57,520 nucleotides of DNA from an uncultured Flavobacteriales bacterium (GTDB lineage Bacteria; Bacteroidota; Bacteroidia; Flavobacteriales_D; Sanyastnellaceae). The notes under the pieces were generated by a model. It saw only the letters and a list, made by a program, of their open reading frames with translations, was not told the DNA's origin and searched no databases. Below are positions 8,595 to 17,374 of the stretch, piece after piece. A program made the translations under genes and the position numbers. The stretch's first letter is position 1; every line of letters begins with the position of its first letter. The stretch is from positions 1 to 57,520 of the forward strand of contig CALLLH010000032.1 of assembly GCA_938082505.1 (NCBI GenBank), given 5' to 3'.

Positions 8595-9380
8595 TCAGGT
8601 GCCGGCACCTTCGAGAAAGCCGACCGCGGCGTCGTGAAAAGCAGCGGGTTGTTCGGCGTGCAGCCAATGGCCTGCATCGAGGGCCACTTCCTCGAGTCGG
8701 GTGAAGTGGCTCCGCATCGCATCCAATCCACGTCCGACGACATATCCGGACCGGGCGCCGTAGATGGCAAGCGTGCGGACTTCGACGTTTCCAAGGGGGA
8801 TCAAGGAGGTCATGTCAGCAAGGTGCCGCCGCAGGATGGGCAGGTTGCTGCGCCATGCGAACCGGGTGGGCTCTGGCCGATAAAGGCCTTTGAGCAGGAA
8901 TTGCCGGATACCGGGTTCTGCAATGCGCTTGGCGAGTTCGGCTTCCACGGTGCTCCTTTTGTCGAATGCCGACAGGTCCAGCCCCATCATGGCGTCGAAG
9001 AGTGGAATGTGGTGCGGGGGATAGGCCACCGGGGCCATGTCCGCTACGATGAGCTGGCGGCATCGGGACGGGTGGCGGTCGGCGAAATGCATCACCGTCT
9101 TGCCTCCCATACTGTGACCGAGCAGGTCAGCCCTTTCCACGCCAAGGCTGTCCAGCGTGTCCAGCAGATCGAGGACCAGGTCGGGATAGGTGTGACTTGG
9201 ATGGTGGGGACTGCGGCCATGGTTCCGCTGGTCCACCAGCACGACGGGGCGGTCCGTTGACCAACGCAGGCCCAAGGTCTGCCAATTGTCGGACGAACCG
9301 AGCAGGCCGTGCAGGACCACGAGGGGTGGGATGCCCCCCCTCGGATCGTGGTCCCCGATGATGCGGTGGAACAACTCCAT
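8595..9380 (-). CDS. Alpha/beta-fold hydrolase (YbfF-like)
   Basis: This is a 261-residue alpha/beta hydrolase. It shows an oxyanion-hole HGLLGSSDNW, a DQRNHGRS turn, nucleophile Ser90 in GHSMGG and catalytic His238 in DAGHWLHAEQP. The overall pattern resembles the YbfF/ABHD11-type esterases. The substrate is unknown. No signal peptide is seen, so it is cytoplasmic. Its ATG lies one base beyond the pdxJ stop, so the two form an operon with pdxJ first. The same hydrolase sits next to pdxJ in flavobacterial genomes as I recall, but a role in vitamin B6 chemistry has not been shown to my knowledge. Confidence 0.85.
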   Translation of the reverse strand: MELFHRIIGDHDPRGGIPPLVVLHGLLGSSDNWQTLGLRWSTDRPVVLVDQRNHGRSPHHPSHTYPDLVLDLLDTLDSLGVERADLLGHSMGGKTVMHFADRHPSRCRQLIVADMAPVAYPPHHIPLFDAMMGLDLSAFDKRSTVEAELAKRIAEPGIRQFLLKGLYRPEPTRFAWRSNLPILRRHLADMTSLIPLGNVEVRTLAIYGARSGYVVGRGLDAMRSHFTRLEEVALDAGHWLHAEQPAAFHDAAVGFLEGAGT

Positions 9381-9381
9381 T

Positions 9382-10113
9382 TCAGGCGGGTCTCAGCTGC
9401 TCCCGGTATTGGCCCACCGCATTCTGCAATCCGATGTACAAGGCATCACTGATGATGGCGTGCCCAATGGACACCTCATCGAGAGGCTGGACATGCCGGG
9501 CGAACCAAGCGAGGTTGTCGAGGTCCAAATCGTGGCCAGCATTGACGCCAAGGCCGGACGATTGCGCCACCTGGGCGGCTGCCACGAAGGGGGCGGCGGC
9601 CGCTTCGGGGTCCATCGGGAACTGCTCGGCGTAAGGCCCCGTGTACAATTCCACCCTGTCTGCCCCGACATCGGCAGCCGCACGGATGAGGTCTCCATCC
9701 GTACCGATGAACAAACTCGTCCGAATGCCCGCCGTCCTGAACCGGCCCAGGACTTCTCTAAGGAACGCGGCATGGGCTCGGGTGTCCCATCCGGCATTGG
9801 ACGTGAGAATGTCGGGAGGATCCGGCACGAGGGTGACTTGTTCCGGTTGGACCTCGAGCACGAGCGCTATGAAATCAGCCGAGGGATAACCCTCGATATT
9901 GAACTCGGAGGTGACCCGTCCGCGCAGCCGCCGGACGTCCGCATAGGTGATGTGCCGTGCATCGGGACGGGGGTGCACCGTAATGCCGTCGGCGCCCCAG
10001 CGCTGAATGCGCGAGGCTGCTTCGAGGGGACAAGGCCTGTCACCACCGCGGGCATTGCGCAGGGTGGCGATCTTGTTGATGTTGACGCTGAGACGCGTGG
10101 GGAAAGTTTCCAT
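9382..10113 (-). CDS. pdxJ: Pyridoxine 5'-phosphate synthase
   Basis: PdxJ closes the pyridine ring of pyridoxine 5'-phosphate from 3-amino-2-oxopropyl phosphate and 1-deoxyxylulose 5-phosphate, the product of dxs. The 243-residue TIM barrel begins LSVNINKIATLRNARGG and carries GADGITVHPRPDARHI, FNIEGYP, the conserved EQVTLVPD and a C-terminal phosphate-binding GHAIISDALYIGL. The frame remains open far upstream through the CBS and NAD kinase genes, but the ATG at 10113 gives the normal N-terminus. It diverges from the CBS gene across 51 bases and is followed after one base by the hydrolase. Confidence 0.95.
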   Translation of the reverse strand: METFPTRLSVNINKIATLRNARGGDRPCPLEAASRIQRWGADGITVHPRPDARHITYADVRRLRGRVTSEFNIEGYPSADFIALVLEVQPEQVTLVPDPPDILTSNAGWDTRAHAAFLREVLGRFRTAGIRTSLFIGTDGDLIRAAADVGADRVELYTGPYAEQFPMDPEAAAAPFVAAAQVAQSSGLGVNAGHDLDLDNLAWFARHVQPLDEVSIGHAIISDALYIGLQNAVGQYREQLRPA

Positions 10114-10126
10114 GGACCTACGACGG

Positions 10127-10153
10127 TTGCGCGTCGCCAGACGGCTAATTTCG
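10127..10153 (+). promoter_or_regulatory. Candidate promoter of the CBS-nadK-porG run
   Basis: A TTG at 10127-10129 is followed after 16 bases by TAATTTCG (10146-10153), which is one mismatch from TAnnTTTG. It lies in the divergent gap between pdxJ and the CBS gene, 11 bases before the chosen ATG. It would drive the envelope gene run. Confidence 0.4.
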
Positions 10154-10164
10154 CAAAGTCCCGG

Positions 10165-10839
10165 ATGTCGGAGACAACGAAGTCCATGCATGCAGCAAGC
10201 ATCATCAACGAGGAACTGATTGCACTCAATCCAGGGGACACGCTGGAGAAGGCGCTCCGTGCCATGGATGAGCTGAAAGTCGAGCACCTGCCCGTTGTGG
10301 CGGAAGGGCGTTACCTCGGTCTCGTGGCGGAGCAGCACTTGCTCGACCAGGAGGGCGAAGCGGTCTTTCTGACCAATGTCCAATTGATGCCCCTGATGGT
10401 GGCTCCCGGCCAGCACTTCCTTGAGGTGGTCGATGTCCTGTGCGAGGCGGATGTCAGCGTCGTACCGGTGGTGGACCACGGCATGCTGCTGGGGTGCACC
10501 GACCGCGCTCACCTCTGGCGGGCGTTCCACAACAGCTTGACACCGTACAGTGAGGGCAGCATCCTGACCCTGGAAATGCCGTGGAAGGATTACAGCCTGG
10601 CCCAGGTGTCCCACAGGGTGGAGTCTGAAGGGGTGAAAATCCTGCAGGTGCTGGTCAGTGATGGCACGCAGCCGGAGAACGCGGAGGTGGCACTCAGGCT
10701 GTCCACCCGGGATATCGAGGGCCTGATTGATTCGCTGAGGCGGCACGGATATGAGGTCCGCGCATTCTACCGTGCGGAGGAGTATGAGGAGGAGTTGAAG
10801 CGGCGCATGGAGGCGTTCAGGCGGTACATGAACATTTAA
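10165..10839 (+). CDS. CBS-pair domain protein
   Basis: The 224-residue cytoplasmic protein has two CBS motifs. The first runs about residues 12-65 (ELIALNPGDTLEKALRAM, then EHLPVV and GLVAEQHLL). The second runs about residues 68-125, with DVSVVPVVDHGMLLGCTDRAHL. A C-terminal ACT-like region follows (about residues 130-205, from ILTLEMPWKDYSLAQVSHRVE). CBS pairs usually bind adenine nucleotides. It lies 3 bases before NAD kinase, so the two are co-translated, and I infer a nucleotide- or NAD-related sensing role. That is unproven. An ATG at 10186 is an alternative start. This gene precedes nadK in many flavobacteria from memory. Confidence 0.85.
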   Translation: MSETTKSMHAASIINEELIALNPGDTLEKALRAMDELKVEHLPVVAEGRYLGLVAEQHLLDQEGEAVFLTNVQLMPLMVAPGQHFLEVVDVLCEADVSVVPVVDHGMLLGCTDRAHLWRAFHNSLTPYSEGSILTLEMPWKDYSLAQVSHRVESEGVKILQVLVSDGTQPENAEVALRLSTRDIEGLIDSLRRHGYEVRAFYRAEEYEEELKRRMEAFRRYMNI

Positions 10840-10842
10840 GGC

Positions 10843-11790
10843 ATGCCTGGTTCTGCAGCCCCCATCCGATCCCTGCTGCTTCATGGAAGTGTGATCTCCG
10901 ATGGAGACCTCAGTGAGTTCGGGAACATCCTGGCCGTCCTCCGGGCAACGGAAGGCCTTTCGATGGCTTTTTCCCCAGAATTTCACGCGGTTGCTGTGCC
11001 CCATGGCCTTGCGGGTCCGGCTGACACAATGACCCGGGTTGACACTTTTGCGGGTACGGCCGACGGCATGGTGCTGACCTTCGGAGGCGATGGTACAGTG
11101 CTGGAAACCGCCGCCAAGCTGGCCGGACAACCTGTCCCCGTGCTGGGCATCAACACGGGTCGACTCGGGTTCCTATCCCACCTGCCCATGCCGGATGCGG
11201 CTGGAGCATTGCCCGCCATCCTGAGGGGAGGGTACAAGGTGGAAAAGAGGGCCATGCTCGAAGTGGATTTTCCCGGGGAGAACCTGGGAACGAACGTGCG
11301 GGCCCTCAATGAGATCACGGTACACCGCCGCGATGGCGCGAGCATGATTCGCGTCTCCGTGAGCCGAAATGGGGTCTTCATCAACCGCTACTGGTCAGAT
11401 GGACTCATTGTGTCCACCGCCACGGGTTCCACCGCATACTCCCTGAGTTGCGGGGGGCCCATCATCCATCCGGACAGCAATGCGATCGTCCTGAACCCCA
11501 TCGCACCGCACAACCTTTACGATCGTCCGGTCGTCATTCCACTGGATGGAACCCTGGAGATCGAAGCCGATGGAAGGGATGACCATTTCATGCTCACCAT
11601 GGATACGCGGTCACACAAAGTCGCCGTGCCTGCCCGTTTCACCGTGCGCCCGGCAGAGCGGCCTTTCCTGCTGGTGCAATTGCCCGAAGTGGATTTCATC
11701 GAAACGGTCCGGCGGAAGCTCCATCTGGGCCTCGATGGGCGCGAAGGGGATTCCTATGGTGGACAAGAAAGTGGGGGTGAACCGCGTTGA
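10843..11790 (+). CDS. nadK: NAD kinase
   Basis: NadK phosphorylates NAD to NADP, the only de novo source of NADP. The 315-residue protein shows the GGDGT nucleotide-binding motif (in LTFGGDGTVLETA), NTGRLGFLS, the NEITVHR strand and STATGSTAYSLSCGGPI, all diagnostic of the PpnK family. The glycine-rich second motif and the Asp of GGDGT are intact. The length is slightly above the usual 290, owing to the N-terminal region. It starts 3 bases after the CBS gene and is followed 19 bases later by porG, so it belongs to this plus-strand operon. Confidence 0.95.
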   Translation: MPGSAAPIRSLLLHGSVISDGDLSEFGNILAVLRATEGLSMAFSPEFHAVAVPHGLAGPADTMTRVDTFAGTADGMVLTFGGDGTVLETAAKLAGQPVPVLGINTGRLGFLSHLPMPDAAGALPAILRGGYKVEKRAMLEVDFPGENLGTNVRALNEITVHRRDGASMIRVSVSRNGVFINRYWSDGLIVSTATGSTAYSLSCGGPIIHPDSNAIVLNPIAPHNLYDRPVVIPLDGTLEIEADGRDDHFMLTMDTRSHKVAVPARFTVRPAERPFLLVQLPEVDFIETVRRKLHLGLDGREGDSYGGQESGGEPR

Positions 11791-11809
11791 GGCTACGAAC
11801 CTGGACAAC

Positions 11810-12655
11810 ATGCACCACTGGCGCTTTCTCATTCCGTTCGCATGCCTCCTGCTGATGGCAGGCACAACGCATGCCCAGCGGAAATTCGAGACGAGCAAGA
11901 CCATGGGGTTCACGGCGGGCACGGGCTATTACTTGGGTGAGATGAACCCATATGGCCACTTCAAGGGGCGACTCCAGCCCGGGTTCGGGGGATTTCTGCG
12001 ATTCAACATGACGCGCCGTTTCGGCATCAGGGCCAGCCTGAACAGGACGGTGCTGCTTTACCACGATGCCGATTCGAACGATCCTTGGATCGTCAACCGC
12101 AACCTGCATTTCCGGAATGCCATCACGGAAGGTGCCGTGGTCGCAGAATTCAATTACACCCGGTACCAGATCGGCAACACGAAGGACCGGTTTACCGGGT
12201 ACCTGTTCACCGGGTTGTCTCTCTACAGCCACATGCCCGAGGCGCAGATCGGGGACTTATGGTATGAACTGCAGCCGCTGGGCACCGAAGGACAGGGGAC
12301 CAGCGCGGGAGGGCAACGGTATGCCACGACGGGCTTTGCCGTGCCGTTCGGTTTCGGTTTCAAGCTGAACCTCGGACATTTCTCAGCCCTCAACCTAGAA
12401 TGGGGCATGCGCAGGACATGGACGGATCATCTGGATGACGTCAGTGGCTATTACGCCAGCATTGCCGTGCTCGAGGAGGAGGCAGGACCATTGTCCGAGG
12501 ACCTCAGTGAAGCGCGCATCGAGAAGGAGGGTGGACTGCAGGATCCCGTAGGGCAGATGAGGGGGTACAATGGGTTGGATGACCGGTTTGCGGTCATGAA
12601 TCTGTCCTTCACGTTCAGGATCGACAAGTCCCCCACCACGTGTTGGGACCGTTGA
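11810..12655 (+). CDS. porG: PorG/DUF6089 type IX secretion outer-membrane protein
   Basis: The 281-residue product starts with a signal peptide (FLIPFACLLLMAGTTHAQ) and continues as a beta-barrel-like protein. It carries GFTAGTGYYLGEMNP, an NMTRRFGIRASL strand, TGYLFTGLSLYSHMPEA and a C-terminal LSFTF. This matches DUF6089, the family of PorG of Porphyromonas gingivalis. PorG is known as an outer-membrane component of type IX secretion that helps anchor the PorKN ring. A T9SS client tail at the start of the window fits. The gene's place between nadK and uppS is the usual flavobacterial order. I chose ATG 11810; an earlier in-frame ATG at 11756 lies inside nadK. Confidence 0.85.
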   Translation: MHHWRFLIPFACLLLMAGTTHAQRKFETSKTMGFTAGTGYYLGEMNPYGHFKGRLQPGFGGFLRFNMTRRFGIRASLNRTVLLYHDADSNDPWIVNRNLHFRNAITEGAVVAEFNYTRYQIGNTKDRFTGYLFTGLSLYSHMPEAQIGDLWYELQPLGTEGQGTSAGGQRYATTGFAVPFGFGFKLNLGHFSALNLEWGMRRTWTDHLDDVSGYYASIAVLEEEAGPLSEDLSEARIEKEGGLQDPVGQMRGYNGLDDRFAVMNLSFTFRIDKSPTTCWDR

Positions 12656-12760
12656 TCTTCGGTCAAACAAGGTGAAAAACTCCCAATCCCCGACAGGAAA
12701 GGGCAGTCTACCTTGCGGTTCCATCCGGTGGTGACCACCTTCGCCGCCGCATCGCAACTT

Positions 12761-13543
12761 ATGCCATCCGAAATGGTCGAGTACACATCGGAATCCAATC
12801 CGCTGCCACGTCACATCGCGGTCATCATGGACGGCAATGGGCGTTGGGCGCGCGAGCGTGGTGAGGACCGGGTATTCGGTCATGCCAACGGCGTTGAATC
12901 CGTGCGGTCCGCCGTGCGTGCGGCGGGAGAGCTGGGAGTGGAATTCCTGACCCTGTATGCCTTCAGTACGGAGAATTGGGCCCGTCCCAAGGAAGAGATC
13001 AACGCCCTCATGGAGCTGTTGGTCGAGAGCCTGGCGGGAGAGGTCGAGGAATTGGTGCGCAAGGGTGTGCGGTTGCGGTCGACGGGGGCCATTGATGCGC
13101 TGCCCGAATCATGCAGGGCGGCCTTGAAGGATGTCGAGGAGCGCACGGCCGGATGCTCCGGGTTGAGCCTGATCCTGGCGCTCAGCTACAGCGGTCGGTG
13201 GGAATTGACCGAGGCGGTGCGGCGCATCGTGCGGTCGGGCATTCCGGCGGAGGCCATCGATGAAGACACGGTTCGCGCGCACTTGGGCATGCCTGACGTG
13301 CCGGACCCCGAATTGCTCATCCGCACGAGCGGAGAACAGCGCCTCAGCAATTTCCTGCTCTGGCAGCTCGCATATTCGGAATTGCATTTCTCACCCGTGA
13401 TGTGGCCTGACTTCAGGGAAGACCATTTCAAGGCGGCCATCCTCGAGTTCAGGGGACGGGAACGCCGATTCGGAAGGACCGGAGAACAGGTTTCAGGGGT
13501 GGGGTCATCCACTGGGGATCAGAAGACGAAGAAGGGAGAATGA
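12761..13543 (+). CDS. uppS: Isoprenyl transferase (undecaprenyl diphosphate synthase)
   Basis: UppS extends farnesyl diphosphate with cis-isoprene units to make the C55 carrier lipid for wall and O-antigen synthesis. The 260-residue protein carries Asp24 in AVIMDGNGRWA, YAFSTENW, and the C-terminal RTSGEQRLSNFLLWQ with YSELHF. All are family signatures. I chose ATG 12761; ATG 12773 is possible, and the frame is open a little upstream. Its stop overlaps the bamA start as ATGA, so synthesis of both is likely coupled. A C-terminal tail rich in Gly/Ser/Lys is unremarkable. Confidence 0.95.
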   Translation: MPSEMVEYTSESNPLPRHIAVIMDGNGRWARERGEDRVFGHANGVESVRSAVRAAGELGVEFLTLYAFSTENWARPKEEINALMELLVESLAGEVEELVRKGVRLRSTGAIDALPESCRAALKDVEERTAGCSGLSLILALSYSGRWELTEAVRRIVRSGIPAEAIDEDTVRAHLGMPDVPDPELLIRTSGEQRLSNFLLWQLAYSELHFSPVMWPDFREDHFKAAILEFRGRERRFGRTGEQVSGVGSSTGDQKTKKGE

Positions 13544-16071
13544 GACTGCTACGATTCACATTGCTGTTGGCCGCAGGCCTTTCCTTTTCAGAAGGGCTCC
13601 TGGCGCAGCCGGGAACCGGCAGCATCGATCTGGCCGTTCCCAGCGACTATCGCATTGCCGGCCTCACCGTGCTGGGTGCGGAATACACGGATGTACAGGC
13701 CGTCAAGCTCTTCAGTGGCTTGCAGGTCGGGGACGAAATCACCATACCCGGTGACCGGATGTCCGACGCGGTCCGGAACCTATGGGACCAGCGGCTGTTC
13801 AGCGACGTCTCGATCGAATTGGGCGAACGCAGGGACCAGGACGTCTACTTGGTCATCCGGGTCGAAGAGATGCCACGGTTGACGCGCTACGGATTTACCG
13901 GAGTCAAGCGCGGCGAGCAGGAGACACTGCGTGGCAAGCTCGATCTTGTCAGGGGACAGATCGTCAATGAGAACCTCAAGGTGACGACCCGCCGCATCCT
14001 CGAGGACCACTACAGGGAAAAGGGGTTCTTCGATGCCAAGGTGAACATCACGTCGACCCCGGACAGCGTGCTGGAGAATGCCGCCGGCGTGAACATCGAC
14101 ATCGACAAGGGCGAGAAGATCAAGATTGGCGTCATCCGTGTCGAGGGCTCCGATGCCCTTGCCGAGAAGGCATTGAAGCGCAGGATGAAGAACACCAAGG
14201 AGCGGGCCTGGTGGCGCATCTTCAAACCGTCCAAATACCTGGAGGAGGAGTTCAATGCAGACCTCGAGGCCATCGTGGCCTACTACAGGGAGAAGGGATA
14301 CCGCAACGCCCGCATCGGGGGGGACAGCCTGTTCAGGACGCCGGAGGGAGAGCTTGGCATTGGGGTCAAAGTGGACGAGGGAGGCCAATTCCATTTCAGG
14401 GAAATCACCTTCACAGGCAACACCAAATATTCGACCGGCCAGTTGGACAGCCTGCTGGGTTTCAAGCGGGGTGACCTCTACGATGTCGCCGAGCTGGAGA
14501 AGCGGCTCTTCATGAACCCCAAAGGCATTGACCTGAGTTCATTGTACAGCGACGATGGATACTTGACCTTCCAGGCCATTCCGGTCGAGGTCAGGGCTGA
14601 AAACGACAGCATCGACCTCGAGATCCGACTGGTCGAGGGCAAGCAGTTCCGCATCGGACGCGTCGATGTCCGCGGCAACACGAAGACGAGCGACCATGTG
14701 ATCCGACGGGAAATACGGACCATGCCGGGCGATTTGTTCAGCAGGACGGATGTCATGCGAACCCAGAGGGAACTCAGCCAGCTCAATTACTTCAATCCCG
14801 AGGCGTTCGGAATCAACCCCGTGCAGAATCCGGAGGATGGTACCGTGGACATCGAGTACGTCGTGGAGGAGAAGCCCACGGATCAGATCGAGCTTCAAGG
14901 GGGCTGGGGTGGCGGTCGCATTGTCGGCTCGCTCGGGGTCACCTTCAACAACTTCGCATTCGGAAAGGCATTCAAGAAAGGGGCGTGGCGCCCTGTTCCC
15001 ATGGGGGATGGACAGCGCGTGAGCGTCCGAGCCCAGTCCAATGGACTGTTCTTCCAGAGCTACAACATCAGTTTCACCGAGCCCTGGCTTGGGGGCAGAA
15101 AGCCCAATTCGCTGACGGTCGCGGCTTGGAGGTCCATCCAATCCAACGGCCAACCGAAGAACGTCGAGGGGGATCCCAATCCTTTGCGCCAGACCCTCAT
15201 GATTACCGGTGTTTCGGCCTCGATCGGCCAGCGCTGGAAGCAGCCGGATGACTGGTTCTCTGTCAACGCGGGCCTGAGCTACCAGCATTTCGATTTCGAC
15301 AAGTACAACAGCGGACTGTTCAGTTTCACAGACGGTCAGTCGAACAACATCGCCCTCAACCTGATTGTGAGCCGCAACTCGGTCAGTGACCCCATCTTCC
15401 CGGTTTGGGGTTCCGAAATCAGGCTCAATGTGAAGGTCACCCCCCCTTACAGCCTGTTCGAGCCCGACAAGGATTGGTCGGGACTCAGCGAGCAGGAGCG
15501 TTTCCGCTTCGTGGAGTATCACAAATGGAAGTTCGTTGCCAATTGGTACACGCCATTGACCACAGGTGGTGGAGAGAATCCAAAGTCGCTGGTGCTGCGC
15601 ACTTATTTCGGCGGCGGCATGATCGGACAGTACAACCGTCAGATCGGCCTCTCCCCGTTCGAGCGGTTCTACCTCGGCGGAGTCTTCCTGAGCGGGTTCG
15701 TTCTGGATGGCCGGGAAATCATCTCCATGCGCGGATATGACAACCTCTCCCTCACCGCGCCGGATCAGAATACGGGTGCCGGTGCCATTGTGAAGTACGG
15801 CGCCGAGCTCCGGTATCCCCTGTCGACCAATCCCAGCGCGACCATTTACACGATGACCTTCCTGGAGGCCGGCAACACCTGGGAAACGGGAGATGGATTC
15901 GATCCGTTCGATGTCTACCGCTCGGGGGGCATCGGCATGCGCATCTTCCTGCCCATGTTCGGTTTGCTCGGGTTGGACTACGGTTGGCGGTTCGATGATG
16001 TCATGTCGTCACCGGGCATGGCGCGCGGCCAATTCCACTTTTCACTCGGCATGAACATCGGCGATTTGTGA
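13540..16071 (+). CDS. bamA: Outer membrane protein assembly factor BamA
   Basis: BamA inserts beta-barrel proteins into the outer membrane. The 843-residue precursor has a signal peptide (FTLLLAAGLSFSEGLLAQ), then POTRA domains from about residue 35 to 435. The POTRA repeats are visible as I-X-G-N-X-K patterns (for example ITFTGNTKYSTGQLD and VDVRGNTKTSDHVIRREI). A C-terminal barrel of roughly 400 residues follows, with the conserved lid-loop-like motif SMRGYDNLSL and a terminal aromatic-rich strand. It overlaps uppS by 4 bases and is followed by two OmpH/Skp chaperone genes, the standard outer-membrane assembly cluster. Confidence 0.95.
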   Translation: MRLLRFTLLLAAGLSFSEGLLAQPGTGSIDLAVPSDYRIAGLTVLGAEYTDVQAVKLFSGLQVGDEITIPGDRMSDAVRNLWDQRLFSDVSIELGERRDQDVYLVIRVEEMPRLTRYGFTGVKRGEQETLRGKLDLVRGQIVNENLKVTTRRILEDHYREKGFFDAKVNITSTPDSVLENAAGVNIDIDKGEKIKIGVIRVEGSDALAEKALKRRMKNTKERAWWRIFKPSKYLEEEFNADLEAIVAYYREKGYRNARIGGDSLFRTPEGELGIGVKVDEGGQFHFREITFTGNTKYSTGQLDSLLGFKRGDLYDVAELEKRLFMNPKGIDLSSLYSDDGYLTFQAIPVEVRAENDSIDLEIRLVEGKQFRIGRVDVRGNTKTSDHVIRREIRTMPGDLFSRTDVMRTQRELSQLNYFNPEAFGINPVQNPEDGTVDIEYVVEEKPTDQIELQGGWGGGRIVGSLGVTFNNFAFGKAFKKGAWRPVPMGDGQRVSVRAQSNGLFFQSYNISFTEPWLGGRKPNSLTVAAWRSIQSNGQPKNVEGDPNPLRQTLMITGVSASIGQRWKQPDDWFSVNAGLSYQHFDFDKYNSGLFSFTDGQSNNIALNLIVSRNSVSDPIFPVWGSEIRLNVKVTPPYSLFEPDKDWSGLSEQERFRFVEYHKWKFVANWYTPLTTGGGENPKSLVLRTYFGGGMIGQYNRQIGLSPFERFYLGGVFLSGFVLDGREIISMRGYDNLSLTAPDQNTGAGAIVKYGAELRYPLSTNPSATIYTMTFLEAGNTWETGDGFDPFDVYRSGGIGMRIFLPMFGLLGLDYGWRFDDVMSSPGMARGQFHFSLGMNIGDL

Positions 16072-16142
16072 ACGGATGTGCGAATCCCCTCTTGTTTGAC
16101 GTTGTGCACGCGTCTCGACTTAATTTCACCCTTCGGTTCATC

Positions 16143-16832
16143 ATGCGTCTTCTTCGCCCTCTGCTTCCCGTTCTGATTCTGTTCACGAGCCTGTCGGCTT
16201 GGGGCCAGAAGTACGCCTATGTCGACACGGAGTACATCCTGTCCCACCTGCCGGAATACGCCGAGGCCCAGAAAGAGTTGAATTCGCTGGCGTCAGGATG
16301 GCTCGATGAGATCGAGGACAAGTATGAGGCGTCCAGCCAATTGGAGACCGCATACCGCGCCGAGCGGGTGCTCCTGACCTCGGAGATGCGCCGCAAGCGC
16401 GAAGATGAGATTGCTTCGAAGCGAACGGAAGCCACCGACATGCAGAAGGCCAAATTCGGCGTGGAGGGCGAACTTTTCCAAAAGCGGCAGGAGCTCATCC
16501 AACCTGTCCAGGAGCAAATTTTTCAGGTGCTCAAGGACCTGTCGAGCTCCAGGGGGTACATGGTCATCTTTGACAAAGCGAAGGACTCCAACATGCTGTA
16601 TACCAACCCGAAATATGACATTTCGGATCGGGTCATCAAGGAGCTGGGCTACACACCGGGTGAGACCATCGGCGGTGAGGAAGCAGAAGATGGGCAGGAT
16701 CAGGGCAAGAGCCTTCAAGACCGCATGAACGATACGCTCGACAAGGGCAAGGACAAATTGAACGACCGCAAGGAGCAAGTCACGAACCGGGTCAATTCAG
16801 GGGTCAAGGGCGGTGGCCGGCCCAAACAGTGA
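16143..16832 (+). CDS. OmpH/Skp family periplasmic chaperone (first copy)
   Basis: This is a 229-residue secreted protein with signal peptide LLPVLILFTSLSAWGQ and the family start KYAYVDTEYILSHLPEY. A long alpha-helical coiled-coil region follows, rich in Glu/Lys/Gln, then VIFDKAKDSNMLYTNP, which matches the Skp trimerisation-body strand. The last 50 or so residues are a highly charged tail (Asp/Lys/Arg), longer than in the second copy. Skp-like proteins hold unfolded outer-membrane proteins for BamA. I chose ATG 16143; the frame opens earlier but the signal peptide starts here. The gap before it contains a weak TTAATTTCA box. Confidence 0.87.
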   Translation: MRLLRPLLPVLILFTSLSAWGQKYAYVDTEYILSHLPEYAEAQKELNSLASGWLDEIEDKYEASSQLETAYRAERVLLTSEMRRKREDEIASKRTEATDMQKAKFGVEGELFQKRQELIQPVQEQIFQVLKDLSSSRGYMVIFDKAKDSNMLYTNPKYDISDRVIKELGYTPGETIGGEEAEDGQDQGKSLQDRMNDTLDKGKDKLNDRKEQVTNRVNSGVKGGGRPKQ

Positions 16833-16861
16833 TGCTCCCACCATATCGAATTCACAATAGC

Positions 16862-17374
16862 ATGAAGTACTTCGTATCCACGGGCCTGCTGACGGCCCTC
16901 TTCCTCCTCTCTTCTCCTGCGAAGGCGCAGGTCATGGAGGCCCGTTTTGGTCACATCGACACCCAGATCCTGCTCGAGGCGATGCCTGAGCGCAATTCCA
17001 TCCAATCGGAAATTGAAGGGGCAGCGGCCCAGTACGAGCAGGAGATCTTGCGCATGCAAGGCGAGATGGAAGCCAAGATCGCCGAATACCAGCAGAAGGC
17101 CGAATCATGGCCCGCCGCGATCCGCACCCAGAAGGAGCAGGAAATCACGACGGACCAGCAGGGTCTCGAGCAGTTCTACAATACGGTACAGCAGGAGCTG
17201 GCGGGGCTGGAGGCCAGCCTCCTCGAACCCATGATCGAACGTGCCCGCGGCGCCATTGAAGCTGTAGGAGCCGAGGAAGGATTCACCTACATCTTCGACA
17301 CCTCTTCGGGCGCAACCGTATACAATGGCGGTGAGGACGTCCTTCCCCTCGTCAAGGCCAAGCTTGGCCTCTGA
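16862..17374 (+). CDS. OmpH/Skp family periplasmic chaperone (second copy)
   Basis: The gene encodes 170 residues with signal peptide TALFLLSSPAKAQ and the family opening RFGHIDTQILLEAMPE. A Gln/Glu-rich helical hairpin (roughly residues 45-125) forms the tentacle, and EGFTYIFDTSSGATVYNGG closes the body domain. Length and layout match typical Skp. It lacks the charged tail of the upstream copy. The pair of tandem ompH genes after bamA is the normal Bacteroidota arrangement. Its last 50 bases overlap murI if that gene uses its first ATG. Confidence 0.87.
   Translation: MKYFVSTGLLTALFLLSSPAKAQVMEARFGHIDTQILLEAMPERNSIQSEIEGAAAQYEQEILRMQGEMEAKIAEYQQKAESWPAAIRTQKEQEITTDQQGLEQFYNTVQQELAGLEASLLEPMIERARGAIEAVGAEEGFTYIFDTSSGATVYNGGEDVLPLVKAKLGL

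Noticed and set aside
10114-11130. N-terminal extension of pdxJ through the CBS gene and the nadK 5' end
   Set aside because: The frame is open but the pdxJ family starts at ATG 10113, and the extension overlaps convincing genes on the other strand.
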